This document shows positions 18,007-26,471 of a stretch of 64,000 nucleotides of DNA, one piece after another. Every line of letters begins with the position of its first letter. Positions within the stretch are counted from its first letter, which is position 1. The notes under the pieces were generated by a model. That model was not told the DNA's origin. It worked only from the letters and a program-made list of their open reading frames with translations, and did not search any database. The stretch is from Candidatus Latescibacterota bacterium (GTDB lineage Bacteria > Latescibacterota > MWCZ01), in assembly GCA_022706085.1 (NCBI GenBank), contig JAKJDF010000001.1, positions 356,526-420,525 of the forward strand, written 5' to 3'. The position numbers and the translations under genes are program-made.

Positions 18007-19917
18007 TCACTCCCTCCAGAGGAAATAGTCTCCCGGTTGCGCTTCCTTCCCCACCCACGAGTATGGCTCGCTGGAGAAATTGGCGAGCACGCACGTTCCA
18101 TCGGAAAACCTTGAGAACTGAACATCCGCCGAATGGAAGCCCTTTCCTGTGTCCACGCGAGGCGAAGTCAGGAAGCGGTGCTCAACGAGTCCGGCGTAGC
18201 TCGTTTCCCGCATCGTCCTGCTTATCCGAAGGGAAAACTCATCTGTTTCGTCCGGCATCAAACCCCAGAGAGGAACGTAGAGCGGATCGCAGGTGTAGAA
18301 ATCCGTGGACTTCGGTGTCATGTTCAGCACGGAACCGTGGTAGGCCATGATAAACAACGGGATAGGAATGGCGGGAGGGATCAACAGCGGTTTGTCACTG
18401 CACCCGTAGCCGATGAACTGGTACACCGGAAAATACGCCCCGACGTCAACGACATCCGCGAGGAAATCCATCGGCATGGATTCCGTCGCAACCGTGCCAA
18501 AAATATCCCGGACATGCGAAAGCAGTTCCCGACGCATAGCTGCATCTTGTTCTCGCGTAAGATGATGCAACGAATCGAAACATTCGTTCAACTCCATCGC
18601 GCCCTCGACGTCTATGTAGATGGAACCCTCGCCGATAAGCTCCTTCAGGTGCGGATGATCGCGGCGCGAAGTCTCCAGCCGGCACACCGAGCAGACAGTA
18701 CTGGACCGCATTTTCAAATGCTCTGCATACCAGTTCGGGCGCGGCGACCCGTCGCGCAGTTTGGCCATGATCGCGACGTCGTACCCCGGAGTCATGGGCC
18801 ACATATCGATCAGGTTTTCGTACACGCTTATGTAATACGCCCCGTCAACCGACCTTGCGTACTGCGCACCCCGCGCGAGGTCTTTCTCCGTCCCCCGATC
18901 CGGCGGCACCGCTTTCGTTCCGAAAAACGGCCGCTGCCAGATATTGGTTGCATAGGACACCAGACCGGGGAAGCCCATCCGTTTTGCGGTGTCGGCGAGT
19001 TCTTGTGGCGTTCGACCTCCACCGGTTCCGTTGAAATCAAGGGCCATTTCCGCAAGCACAGAGCCCGGCAACGTGTGGACCAGGGGATGACCCTCGGCTT
19101 TCTCTTCCAGCGTCTTGTAGCGCTTCTCAGCCTGCAAATCTGAACGATACCACGATGCAAGCTCACCGTAGCTCCCCTCGAAGGCACGGTAATCCGCCCG
19201 GCGGGAGTAGTCCAGGCGTCCCGCTTCGAACAGAAATCCCGGCGAAACCGCGTATGCCGGGGGATCTCCCGAGTTGATCTCGCCCACCAGATAGCAATCG
19301 AACGGTGTCTTGACAATCGTACCGAGCGTGGCAGTGCCGTCGCATATGCCGAACAACGGCATTGAATACCCGTTCTGACCGCCGCTGTAAACGAGGTTTT
19401 CAAGTGGGAAAGCGCCTTCTCGCCGCGAAAAATCAACAAATATCCCTGCGCCTCGCGGCAGTATAAGCCCTCCGGCGGGGACCGGTTCCTTTGCGGGTGC
19501 CTGAACGAAGCCGAGGCGGTACGGGAAATCGACGATGATCTCCGCGCCGTCAGTCAGGCCGGTTACCCCCTCCACCTCGAACCTCACGCGGTCGCGCTCA
19601 ATGATGATCGCGCACTCCACTCGAACGCGCCCGTAACACGTCTGGACCCCCTCCAGAGCCACCCTGAGCCGCCTGCCCTCGACTTCTGCCGAAAGGCACG
19701 ATGAATCCCATTCGACCAGCTCACAAGGCTCTGGAAAGCCCCAGTATACCGGAGGTTTTCCGGTCGGGCGAGGTATGCGAAGACGGATGAAAGGCCTCCC
19801 GGAAATCCAGCCGGCACCCAGGGCGAGATCCTGCAGCGCCAGCGTGAGATCGTTCGGACAAATCTGTACAGCGTACCGCTCGAACGCTATCCGGTGAACC
19901 GAATCATGTTCCGGCAT
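18007..19917 (-). CDS. large glycosidase-like protein, possible GH101/GH129 or DUF5696 relative
   Basis: 636-residue protein without a signal peptide. I do not recognise it with certainty. The N-terminal 270 residues are beta-rich, followed by a likely TIM barrel beginning about residue 300; the stretch IYIDVEGAMELNECFD, then TREQDAAMRRELL and FGTVATESMPMDF resembles the catalytic region of alpha-N-acetylgalactosaminidase-type families (GH101/GH129, DUF5696), in which an Asp at the end of one strand and a Glu on the next do catalysis. A short beta domain ends the protein (CVLANFSSEPYSW). The ATG at 19917 is chosen because GGGAGGGAG lies about 8 bases upstream; the frame is open to 20031. It shares a 155-base divergent promoter region with the GH29 alpha-fucosidase, which suggests both act on the same fucosylated glycan. 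Confidence 0.6.
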   Translation of the reverse strand: MPEHDSVHRIAFERYAVQICPNDLTLALQDLALGAGWISGRPFIRLRIPRPTGKPPVYWGFPEPCELVEWDSSCLSAEVEGRRLRVALEGVQTCYGRVRVECAIIIERDRVRFEVEGVTGLTDGAEIIVDFPYRLGFVQAPAKEPVPAGGLILPRGAGIFVDFSRREGAFPLENLVYSGGQNGYSMPLFGICDGTATLGTIVKTPFDCYLVGEINSGDPPAYAVSPGFLFEAGRLDYSRRADYRAFEGSYGELASWYRSDLQAEKRYKTLEEKAEGHPLVHTLPGSVLAEMALDFNGTGGGRTPQELADTAKRMGFPGLVSYATNIWQRPFFGTKAVPPDRGTEKDLARGAQYARSVDGAYYISVYENLIDMWPMTPGYDVAIMAKLRDGSPRPNWYAEHLKMRSSTVCSVCRLETSRRDHPHLKELIGEGSIYIDVEGAMELNECFDSLHHLTREQDAAMRRELLSHVRDIFGTVATESMPMDFLADVVDVGAYFPVYQFIGYGCSDKPLLIPPAIPIPLFIMAYHGSVLNMTPKSTDFYTCDPLYVPLWGLMPDETDEFSLRISRTMRETSYAGLVEHRFLTSPRVDTGKGFHSADVQFSRFSDGTCVLANFSSEPYSWVGKEAQPGDYFLWRE

Positions 19918-20072
19918 GGTTGGCTCCCTCCCTGTTCTGGTTCCACACAGTACCCGAAGAATAGGCGGCCAAATCATGTTCGGCAATACCTCCCCGTTGA
20001 CGCCGCCAGCGTGCGTTCGCATGTTTCCCAAATCATTTCGTCATCCGTCCAATGTTTCAAGGAGATCACACC

Positions 20073-21347
20073 ATGCCGCAGATGCCGGAAAAAACACCTG
20101 GAAACACCGAGTGGTTCGTCCACGACAGATTTGGAATGTTCATTCACTGGGGGCTGTACGCCTTGCCAGCGCGCCACGAGTGGGTGAAAAAGCGGGAGAT
20201 GATACCTGACGAGAAATACGACGTGTACTTCCGCCATTTCAACCCGGACCTTTATGACCCGACCGTATGGGCGAAAGCGGCGAAAAATGCCGGCATGAAA
20301 TACTTCGTGGTCACCACCAAGCATCACGAAGGTTTCTGCCTGTGGGATTCCGACCTGACAGATTACAAAGCAACCAACACTCCCTACGGCAAAGACCTTT
20401 TGAAGCCCATGGTGGAAGCGTTTCGCGCGGAGGGGCTGAAGGTTGGTTTCTACCATTCGCTGATAGACTGGCACCACCCGGAGTTTCCGGTCGACTGCAT
20501 GCATCCCATGAGAAACGACAAGGAGTTCCGCGAACGGACGAAGGGCCGTGACATCACCAAGTATGCGGAATACCTGCACGGCCAGACCCGGGAACTGCTG
20601 ACCCGTTTCGGGAAAATTGACATCATGTGGTTCGATTTCTCCTACCCCACCCAGCCGGACGGGGGAAAGGGACGAAACGACTGGCAATCCGAGAAATTGT
20701 ACGAACTCGTCCGCAAACTGATGCCCGATGTCGTTCTTGACGATCGGCTCGATCTCGAGAGAGGATATGACATCAAAACTCCGGAGCAGTGGCAACCGCA
20801 GGAGTGGGTAAAGGTTGATGGGAAACCGGTCGTGTGGGAGGCCTGTCAGACCCTCAACGGAAGCTGGGGATATGATCGAGACAACCTCGACTGGAAATCG
20901 CCGGCACTCCTGCTGTGGATGCTTGTTGACAGCGTATCCAAAGGAGGAAATCTGCTCCTCAACGTGGGTCCCACGGGCAGGGGGGAGTTTGACGAGCGCG
21001 CGCTTGCCACTCTGCAGGCAATCGGGAAATGGACACGGGTAAACGGTCGATCAATATACGGTTGCACCGCAAGCGATTACACGCCGCCGCCAGATTGCCG
21101 GTACACTCAGAACGGCAACCGGCTTTATCTCCACGTGATGGCGTGGCCTCTGCGGCACCTGCATCTCAAAGGGATTGCTGACAGAATCGAGTACGCGCAG
21201 TTCCTGCACGATGCAAGCGAAATCAGGATCTTCCAGAACACGTTCGACCACTCCATAGAGAAAGACAACACGGTTGTTCTGGAGATCCCCATCCAGAAAC
21301 CGAACGTGGAAATCCCGGTAATAGAGATATTCCTCAAAGACCGATGA
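20073..21347 (+). CDS. GH29 alpha-L-fucosidase
   Basis: 424-residue retaining exo-alpha-L-fucosidase. DRFGMFIHWGLYALPARHEW near the N terminus, KYFVVTTKHHEGFCLWDS, GFYHSLIDWHHP and the nucleophile strand IMWFD (Asp188) are all family hallmarks, and GGNLLLNVGPTGRG closes the barrel. A C-terminal beta domain of about 90 residues follows. No signal peptide, unlike many secreted GH29 enzymes, so fucosylated oligosaccharides are probably cut in the cytoplasm. The ATG at 20073 is preceded by AAGGAGA, which rules against the upstream in-frame ATG at 20052. Followed after 20 bases by a strong terminator. Confidence 0.95.
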   Translation: MPQMPEKTPGNTEWFVHDRFGMFIHWGLYALPARHEWVKKREMIPDEKYDVYFRHFNPDLYDPTVWAKAAKNAGMKYFVVTTKHHEGFCLWDSDLTDYKATNTPYGKDLLKPMVEAFRAEGLKVGFYHSLIDWHHPEFPVDCMHPMRNDKEFRERTKGRDITKYAEYLHGQTRELLTRFGKIDIMWFDFSYPTQPDGGKGRNDWQSEKLYELVRKLMPDVVLDDRLDLERGYDIKTPEQWQPQEWVKVDGKPVVWEACQTLNGSWGYDRDNLDWKSPALLLWMLVDSVSKGGNLLLNVGPTGRGEFDERALATLQAIGKWTRVNGRSIYGCTASDYTPPPDCRYTQNGNRLYLHVMAWPLRHLHLKGIADRIEYAQFLHDASEIRIFQNTFDHSIEKDNTVVLEIPIQKPNVEIPVIEIFLKDR

Positions 21348-21367
21348 TGGCGTGATGCAGTCTGGCG

Positions 21368-21402
21368 AAGGGGACGCAGCTATCGGGTTGCGTCCCCTTT
21401 TT
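21368..21402 (+). terminator. rho-independent terminator of the fucosidase gene
   Basis: An 11-bp perfect stem (AAGGGGACGCA with TGCGTCCCCTT), a 10-base loop and a run of five T. It starts 20 bases after the alpha-fucosidase stop. Confidence 0.9.
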
Positions 21403-21453
21403 CAGGGGGAATTTGCCGCCAGAAGTGCGCCCGCTCGGAAATCCGGGCGAGAT

Positions 21454-22617
21454 TCAGAACATTACCCGGGCCAGATCGAGGAGGATTCGGGGCTTTTTCG
21501 CGAGGGATCGCGCGAGGATTTTGTTCATGGTCCGCTCTTCCAGCGGAACTTTGTTCACCACGTCGGCCAGTTCGGCCAGGGTTTCGTCAGGAATGTTGAA
21601 TACCGCCTCCTTGATTCGATAGAACTTTCTGTGCAGGTTTCCGAGCCCGTCGTTCCACTCATCTTCGTACAATCGCAACGCACGTCGCGAGCAGTCACCC
21701 GACCGAATCGCTTCTGCGGCCACCCGTCCCGCAATCCTTCCCGCTTTTAGCCCCGTCGCAATGCCGCCACCGGTAAGCGGATTTGCCTGGTGGGCCGCAT
21801 CTCCAACCAGCATCACGTTGTCGCCAGCAATCGTTTTCAGGCCACCTGAACACGGGATCCCGCCCAGCACGCGTCCCAGAACTGACGCACCGGGGAAAAG
21901 CCTTTGAACAGCTCTTTCCAGCAACTCCAACGGAGTGACGGACCCGCCGTGAGAGCCGCTGATTCCCAGACCGACATTCGCGATGCCTTTCCCTTTCGGG
22001 AACACCCAGAGGTAACCGCCCGGGGCAAGGTGCGTCCCGAAATGCATTTCGAATCGCGTGGGAACGATATCAATCCCTCCCAGCACAAACTGGGCAGCCG
22101 TTTCCATGTCATGGGGACGACACGCAGTCCGCAGGCCAAGCCAGCGACCTGCCCGGCTTTCCACACCATCGGCTCCTATCATCACCCGGCAGTGCACATC
22201 CGGCAAACCCTCCAGATGAACGGCAACTCCGTCGCCATCCCTGGAGGCTCCGACGGCGTTCGTATTTACCATGATGTGGGCACCGGCCCTCGCGGCGTCC
22301 TCCGCCACCAGCCGGTCGAATACCCTGCGGTCGAGGATCACGCCTTCCCCGATCCCGCTCACTTCCACACGCGTTCCATTCGGGGCAACCAGCTGATATT
22401 CGTGCACATGTTGACGGCAAAACAGAGGGTCAGGTTCATAAAACTCGCGGAGTGCCCTGACACTTATCCCTTCCGCGCAGCGAACGGGAACTCCGATGTC
22501 CGGATCCTTCTCCACCACAAGCACCGACGCGCCGTTCTGCGCCGCAACCAGCGCAGCCTCGCACCCCGCGGGGCCACCGCCAACCACAACGATGTCATAC
22601 GAGTCGCGCATCTTCAC
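21454..22617 (-). CDS. geranylgeranyl reductase family FAD oxidoreductase
   Basis: 387-residue flavoprotein that saturates double bonds of isoprenoid chains (in relatives: archaeal lipids, menaquinone tails, or the chlorophyll phytyl chain). [15 protein letters not shown] at residues 8-22 binds [12 protein letters not shown] near residue 45 contains the conserved Cys of the family; [19 protein letters not shown] near residue 268-286 is the second FAD motif. It overlaps the upstream ferredoxin gene by 4 bases, which suggests the ferredoxin is its electron donor, as in archaeal enzymes. A menaquinone reductase (MenJ-like) role or a lipid-tail role are both possible. Confidence 0.85.
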   Translation of the reverse strand: MKMRDSYDIVVVGGGPAGCEAALVAAQNGASVLVVEKDPDIGVPVRCAEGISVRALREFYEPDPLFCRQHVHEYQLVAPNGTRVEVSGIGEGVILDRRVFDRLVAEDAARAGAHIMVNTNAVGASRDGDGVAVHLEGLPDVHCRVMIGADGVESRAGRWLGLRTACRPHDMETAAQFVLGGIDIVPTRFEMHFGTHLAPGGYLWVFPKGKGIANVGLGISGSHGGSVTPLELLERAVQRLFPGASVLGRVLGGIPCSGGLKTIAGDNVMLVGDAAHQANPLTGGGIATGLKAGRIAGRVAAEAIRSGDCSRRALRLYEDEWNDGLGNLHRKFYRIKEAVFNIPDETLAELADVVNKVPLEERTMNKILARSLAKKPRILLDLARVMF

Positions 22618-22829
22618 GGCGAAACCCCCGGTCGGTTCTCCGCCGGTGTACCCTTTTCCTCCTCACCGCGCAGCGAACGCGAAGGACACACGTCGACGCA
22701 GAAGTTGCAGGAAATGCACTTCGGGTGGTCGATCAACAACTCCGCTTTGAAAAGGGAGATGGCGTCGACAGGGCACACGCCGACGCACACGCCGCAAAAA
22801 TCACAGGAAGTTCGTGCGAAATGTATCAT
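22614..22829 (-). CDS. 2[4Fe-4S] ferredoxin
   Basis: 71-residue low-molecular-weight ferredoxin with two cluster motifs, [16 protein letters not shown] (residues 9-24) and [16 protein letters not shown] (residues 38-53), each CxxCxxCxxxCP. Soluble and cytoplasmic. It is immediately upstream of, and overlaps, the geranylgeranyl reductase gene, which makes it the likely reductant for that enzyme. The last 18 residues are a charged tail. Confidence 0.93.
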   Translation of the reverse strand: MIHFARTSCDFCGVCVGVCPVDAISLFKAELLIDHPKCISCNFCVDVCPSRSLRGEEEKGTPAENRPGVSP

Positions 22830-22907
22830 GCCTCGTCACTGACCGATCAAGGTGAGACTCATCACACGGGTCTGGAAAAGTACCCCTTCGCCGCTCGCGG
22901 TGGCAAG

Positions 22908-23501
22908 TTAGAATCGGAACCAGAAAGGGATGAGCACCGGCGCAATCAGGCCGACCACCATGCCATGGGCGAAGGCGAGAGGCGCGGCTTCGCCGTCTGT
23001 CATCCGGGCAATGAGAGGTAACGTCGTGTCCATCGATGTCGCCCCCCCGAGCGCGACTGCTTCCGCAAATCCGATGCGGCCCGCCACGACGGGAATCAAC
23101 AGAAACGCGAGGAGTTCTCTCAGTACATCCGAAAGGAACCCGAGAGCCCCGAGTTCCGGTCCACCCAAATGCGTCAGCAGCGGGCCCGAAAGACTGTACC
23201 ATCCAAACGCGCTTCCAAGTGCAAATGCGTCTCTGAGAGGGTGCCCCCAGACGGCGGACGCCACCAGCGCAACGCCCGTCAGACTCCCGACACATGAAAT
23301 GACCGGGATCGAGATCGCCTGAAACCCGAGCGATCGCACCCTCGAAATCGCGTCGCCACGCACCCCGAGGTCGAGCCCGACACCGAAGACAAGCACGACG
23401 AGAAGCACAACGATTGCGGTGTCGACGCCGGGAATTGCTCCTCCCCCGAAAAGGCCGACAAGCACGCCGGCGCTCACGAACAGAAGCACGAAAACTGTCA
23501 C
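22908..23501 (-). CDS. LysO-type transporter, C-terminal part (split gene)
   Basis: 197-residue membrane protein matching the large C-terminal module of lysine exporter LysO (DUF340). About six transmembrane helices; the segment FGWYSLSGPLLTHLGG and the later GGATSMDTTLPLIARMTDG are the conserved transport motifs. In E. coli LysO is one chain of about 300 residues; here it is a separate gene that starts at GTG 23501, overlapping the N-terminal half by 4 bases. AGGGGCA before the GTG supports the start. Expected to export lysine or a related cationic amino acid, though the substrate is not proven. Confidence 0.8.
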   Translation of the reverse strand: MTVFVLLFVSAGVLVGLFGGGAIPGVDTAIVVLLVVLVFGVGLDLGVRGDAISRVRSLGFQAISIPVISCVGSLTGVALVASAVWGHPLRDAFALGSAFGWYSLSGPLLTHLGGPELGALGFLSDVLRELLAFLLIPVVAGRIGFAEAVALGGATSMDTTLPLIARMTDGEAAPLAFAHGMVVGLIAPVLIPFWFRF

Positions 23502-23797
23502 GTTTGCCCCTGTTCGGTATTCCGCGCGTTCCTCCACCGACGCGACAACCACACTGAAACAACCGCTCCGGAAGCCCCCGCAAGGGCCAGGCTCATAGCC
23601 TCCACACCCAGCCTTCCGGCTTGCGCAATGATGTCCGGACGCGAACCGAGCGAGTAACCCATCGCAAACAGCAGCAACGCAATCGCGACGAGCATGACAG
23701 TGTGACCCGACCGCGCCAGCCGCCTTCCCAGAACAGGACGACTTCCGATGAACCACCCCAGGCCGGTTGCCGCACACAGAACAAGGATCAATTGCAT
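23498..23797 (-). CDS. LysO-type transporter, N-terminal part (split gene)
   Basis: 99-residue protein with three hydrophobic helices (for example ILVLCAATGLGWFIG and TVMLVAIALLLFAMGYSLG), corresponding to the N-terminal portion of LysO. It starts at ATG 23797 in a TGATG overlap with the preceding gene and ends inside the GTG start of the C-terminal half. The two overlaps show a coupled, intentional split rather than a random frameshift. Confidence 0.75.
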   Translation of the reverse strand: MQLILVLCAATGLGWFIGSRPVLGRRLARSGHTVMLVAIALLLFAMGYSLGSRPDIIAQAGRLGVEAMSLALAGASGAVVSVWLSRRWRNARNTEQGQT

Positions 23798-24606
23798 CAG
23801 TCGCTTTCCGGCAAGGAGCAAAGCAGGCTGCTCACAAGTGAAGCATTCTCCGCCACCATACCGGAGTTTGTGTCAGGGCACATTCCCATGAGAATGCCAT
23901 CCTGTTTTTTCAAGTAGGTAACAACTTCCGCCAGTGAAGGCCTCACGTCTTTTCTTCCCGCGGCAAGCACTTTGTACGCGAATGTCGGTTCAGGGTTGCG
24001 AGCAATGGACATCAACGCGGGAAGGCGATCCCCATCATCAAACTGCTCGCGCTCGTCGTGCTGATCGATCTTTCCGCGTCGGCCCTCGAGGCTGTACAGC
24101 GACTGAAGACAGAAGTCCACATCCACCCCGTGTGCCCGCCTCTTTGCGTGGAAATCAGGCTGGTGCGTTGCGCAGCCGGCGGGCAATCCGAAGGAGCGGA
24201 TGAGGTCCACGGCCTCCGCAAGGCCCGCCCAGTTGCCGGCATCGCGGAAATCCTTCGCGGTGCCACCGTGGATGTAGATCGCCGATGCTCCGTTGCCCGC
24301 TGCCTGCCGGATGACATCGTGCAGGGAAGACCGTTCGGGAGTAGTCTGCGCAAACCAGCGGATTCGCCCTCCTTCGTTCCAGTATTCCACGAGGGTGCGC
24401 ATGATATGGTTATCGGCGCGTCCGAAAAACACGTTGATCCCGTTTTCTTCGCATGTTGCGAGCGTATCCTTGATCCGGGCCACGGTAAAGAAGTCCCGCA
24501 TCGTAAGGTCCCGTTCCCGACTCTGGTGCGAAATGCCGCTGAACGGATTCCCTCCGATGGCAAGCCGACTGACTTCCAGCGAACCGATTCGCGTCGTTGG
24601 CATCAT
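23797..24606 (-). CDS. TIM-barrel-like protein, aldo/keto-reductase-like N terminus
   Basis: 269-residue soluble protein. I do not recognise a characterised relative. The opening TRIGSLEVSRLAIGGNPFSGI resembles the first strand of aldo/keto reductases, and the alternation of strands and helices (INVFFGRADN, RIRWFAQTTP, ASAIYIHGG, GLPAGCATHQ) suggests a TIM barrel, but the AKR tetrad is not clear. It lies in a tight run with a P-loop kinase (ATGA overlap) upstream and the split LysO genes downstream, so it may act on the product of those kinases or on an amino-sugar. AAGGAAA precedes the ATG at 24606. Confidence 0.55.
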   Translation of the reverse strand: MMPTTRIGSLEVSRLAIGGNPFSGISHQSRERDLTMRDFFTVARIKDTLATCEENGINVFFGRADNHIMRTLVEYWNEGGRIRWFAQTTPERSSLHDVIRQAAGNGASAIYIHGGTAKDFRDAGNWAGLAEAVDLIRSFGLPAGCATHQPDFHAKRRAHGVDVDFCLQSLYSLEGRRGKIDQHDEREQFDDGDRLPALMSIARNPEPTFAYKVLAAGRKDVRPSLAEVVTYLKKQDGILMGMCPDTNSGMVAENASLVSSLLCSLPESD

Positions 24607-25388
24607 GTTTGTTTCCTTCCCATCGCAAGGGAACCCCGCACGCCTTCGATCACAAATTCGGCGCGGCTCCTGGTTTCCAGAATGGCATCCATGTTGGGCT
24701 CATCAACTTTTCTGATCTTTTCCTCCGCCTCCCTTGCCGAGCGCCCGCCCCGCATGTGGCGTTCGCGGAGTTGCGCGATGAGAACCTCTCTGGGGGCTGT
24801 TACGAAGACCGTAAGGTCCAGAAGTTCGTACAACCGGTTCCACAGGCCTTCTCGGAAGAAAAGGTAATTCCCTTCAACCAGCACCACCTGGTGCGATGGC
24901 TCGATGGAAAGACCGCCTTCCACAGGGTCGTGAAGGACACGGCTGCATACCGGCAGACGCACCTTTTGACCTGCCCGTACAGCTTCCAGCGCATCCAGCG
25001 CACGCTTCACGTCAAACGTCGGGTGCCAGCCTTTCAAATCGGCGAGCGATCGCTCCTCTCCCGCGTGGTCCGGACCTCGGTGGGTTCTGAGGTATTCGTT
25101 CGGGTAATGGAATCCGTCCAAAGGAATTACGACTGCACCGGTGCCAAGTTCTTCCAGACACGCGGCCAGGATGGTTGCGGTCACGCTCTTTCCGGCGCCG
25201 GGGGGACCTGATATTCCGACTACGTAGCGTCTTGGAACGACACACGCGGATTTTTCACGGACCAGCCGTGCAAGCGGCAGATACACACGGGAGACGTCGT
25301 TCGCGCCGATCTGCAACGGATAATCAGTGCCGTCCAGAGTGAGTACACGCTTCGATATCGTTTCTGCGATCTCAGCAACCGGCTGCAT
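24603..25388 (-). CDS. P-loop sugar/nucleoside kinase (uridine kinase/COG1072-like)
   Basis: 261-residue ATP-dependent kinase of the uridine kinase / fructose kinase FrcK / pantothenate kinase group. Walker A is GPPGAGKS at residues 61-68; IPLDGFHYPNEYL with the following RGPDHAG is the family's acceptor-binding motif; VLVEGNYLFF is the Walker B strand, and the lid is RERHMRGGRS. An N-terminal segment of about 55 residues precedes the P-loop. It starts at the ATG overlapping the PfkB stop (TGATG), behind GGGAGAA, so the two kinases are translated together. Substrate unknown; a sugar is likely from context. Confidence 0.8.
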   Translation of the reverse strand: MQPVAEIAETISKRVLTLDGTDYPLQIGANDVSRVYLPLARLVREKSACVVPRRYVVGISGPPGAGKSVTATILAACLEELGTGAVVIPLDGFHYPNEYLRTHRGPDHAGEERSLADLKGWHPTFDVKRALDALEAVRAGQKVRLPVCSRVLHDPVEGGLSIEPSHQVVLVEGNYLFFREGLWNRLYELLDLTVFVTAPREVLIAQLRERHMRGGRSAREAEEKIRKVDEPNMDAILETRSRAEFVIEGVRGSLAMGRKQT

Positions 25389-26314
25389 CAATTCTCCCAC
25401 GCACCATGCATCCCCCGCTCTTTCAGGAATGCACACGCTTCGGCAAAACGGGGAATCCCTGACCTTCCCCCCAGTTCCCGGCATTTCATGGCCGCCACCG
25501 CCGATGCGAAGCACGCGATGTCACGCAGCGGCCATCCTCGCAACAGACCCATGGCGAACGCTCCGTGGTAGACGTCTCCTGCTCCCGTGGTGTCAACGAC
25601 GTCCACTTCGAACGCGGGCTGCCAGAATGATTCCCCCGGGGTTGCCAGAAACGACCCTGCCGATCCGGCCGTAACTCCGCACACCACCCCGAAGCGCTTG
25701 TGCAACTTTCGGGCGGCCCGCTCTGGATCTGAATTGCCGAAGTATTTCAGCGCGAAATTCTGTGACGCAATGATTGTGTCGCACAACGGAAGAACATCAG
25801 CGATTCCCTCCGTCACATTGTCCGCGTCAATGAACACCTTTCGCCCCGCCGCGTGAGCCCATCCTGCCGCGACGACTGACGCAAGTGGTTCTCGCGCATC
25901 CAGATACAGCATCGAGCTCGACTCCACAACATCCCGATTCAGCTCCTCCGGTTGCAGGATGTCCGAGTCAGACCCGTACCAGCAGATCGTCCGACTGCCG
26001 GTCGCGGGGTTCACCAGAATGAGACCCACCGGCGGCTCGTATCCTTCCACGGAGACTACCCCCGTGGTGTCCACCCGTTCGCGACGGAAGTCATCCAGCA
26101 CTGCTCGGCTCGAGGGGCCATCGCCGATGCGGCCGATATATGCCGCGTTGAGACCCAACCTGGCGCATGCAACGAGGGGTGTGCCGACCGTTCCACCACC
26201 CTGTTGCACATACATTCGGAGGCGCTGTTTGGTGTCCTCGGCTGGGTAGTGGTCAAGAACACCGATATGGTCAATCGTCACAATTCCAAAACCCACAACG
26301 TCAAACCGCGGCAT
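25388..26314 (-). CDS. PfkB family carbohydrate kinase
   Basis: 308-residue ribokinase-fold kinase that phosphorylates a sugar or nucleoside with ATP. The N-terminal strand GFGIVTIDHIG, the QGGGTVGTPLVACARLG motif (usual GGxxxNxA form is altered) and the catalytic VVDTTGAGDVYHGAFAMG near the C terminus are present; Asp of GAGD is the base. The frame is open to 26677 but ATG 26314 follows AAGGAAT and begins exactly at the conserved first strand. First gene of a minus-strand operon; divergent from the DegT aminotransferase across 157 bases. Confidence 0.88.
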   Translation of the reverse strand: MPRFDVVGFGIVTIDHIGVLDHYPAEDTKQRLRMYVQQGGGTVGTPLVACARLGLNAAYIGRIGDGPSSRAVLDDFRRERVDTTGVVSVEGYEPPVGLILVNPATGSRTICWYGSDSDILQPEELNRDVVESSSMLYLDAREPLASVVAAGWAHAAGRKVFIDADNVTEGIADVLPLCDTIIASQNFALKYFGNSDPERAARKLHKRFGVVCGVTAGSAGSFLATPGESFWQPAFEVDVVDTTGAGDVYHGAFAMGLLRGWPLRDIACFASAVAAMKCRELGGRSGIPRFAEACAFLKERGMHGAWEN

Positions 26315-26348
26315 GACTTCGCATTCCTTGTCTGGTAAAAGAGGAAGA

Positions 26349-26417
26349 GAATGTACGCTCTGGCGCCGCGTTCCCGCCACGGCCCGTATGCCCTCGCGTC
26401 GGCGCGGAGGTACATTC
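26349..26417. promoter_or_regulatory. inverted repeat between divergent PfkB and aminotransferase genes
   Basis: GAATGTAC at 26349-26356 and its reverse complement GTACATTC at 26410-26417, 53 bases apart, in the divergent intergenic space. It could be a paired operator. The arms are only 8 bp, so chance is possible. Confidence 0.2.
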
Positions 26418-26471
26418 CATCGGGCGTATGTCCGCAGTTCAACCAATCCATCTCGACGGGGAGAATGATCA

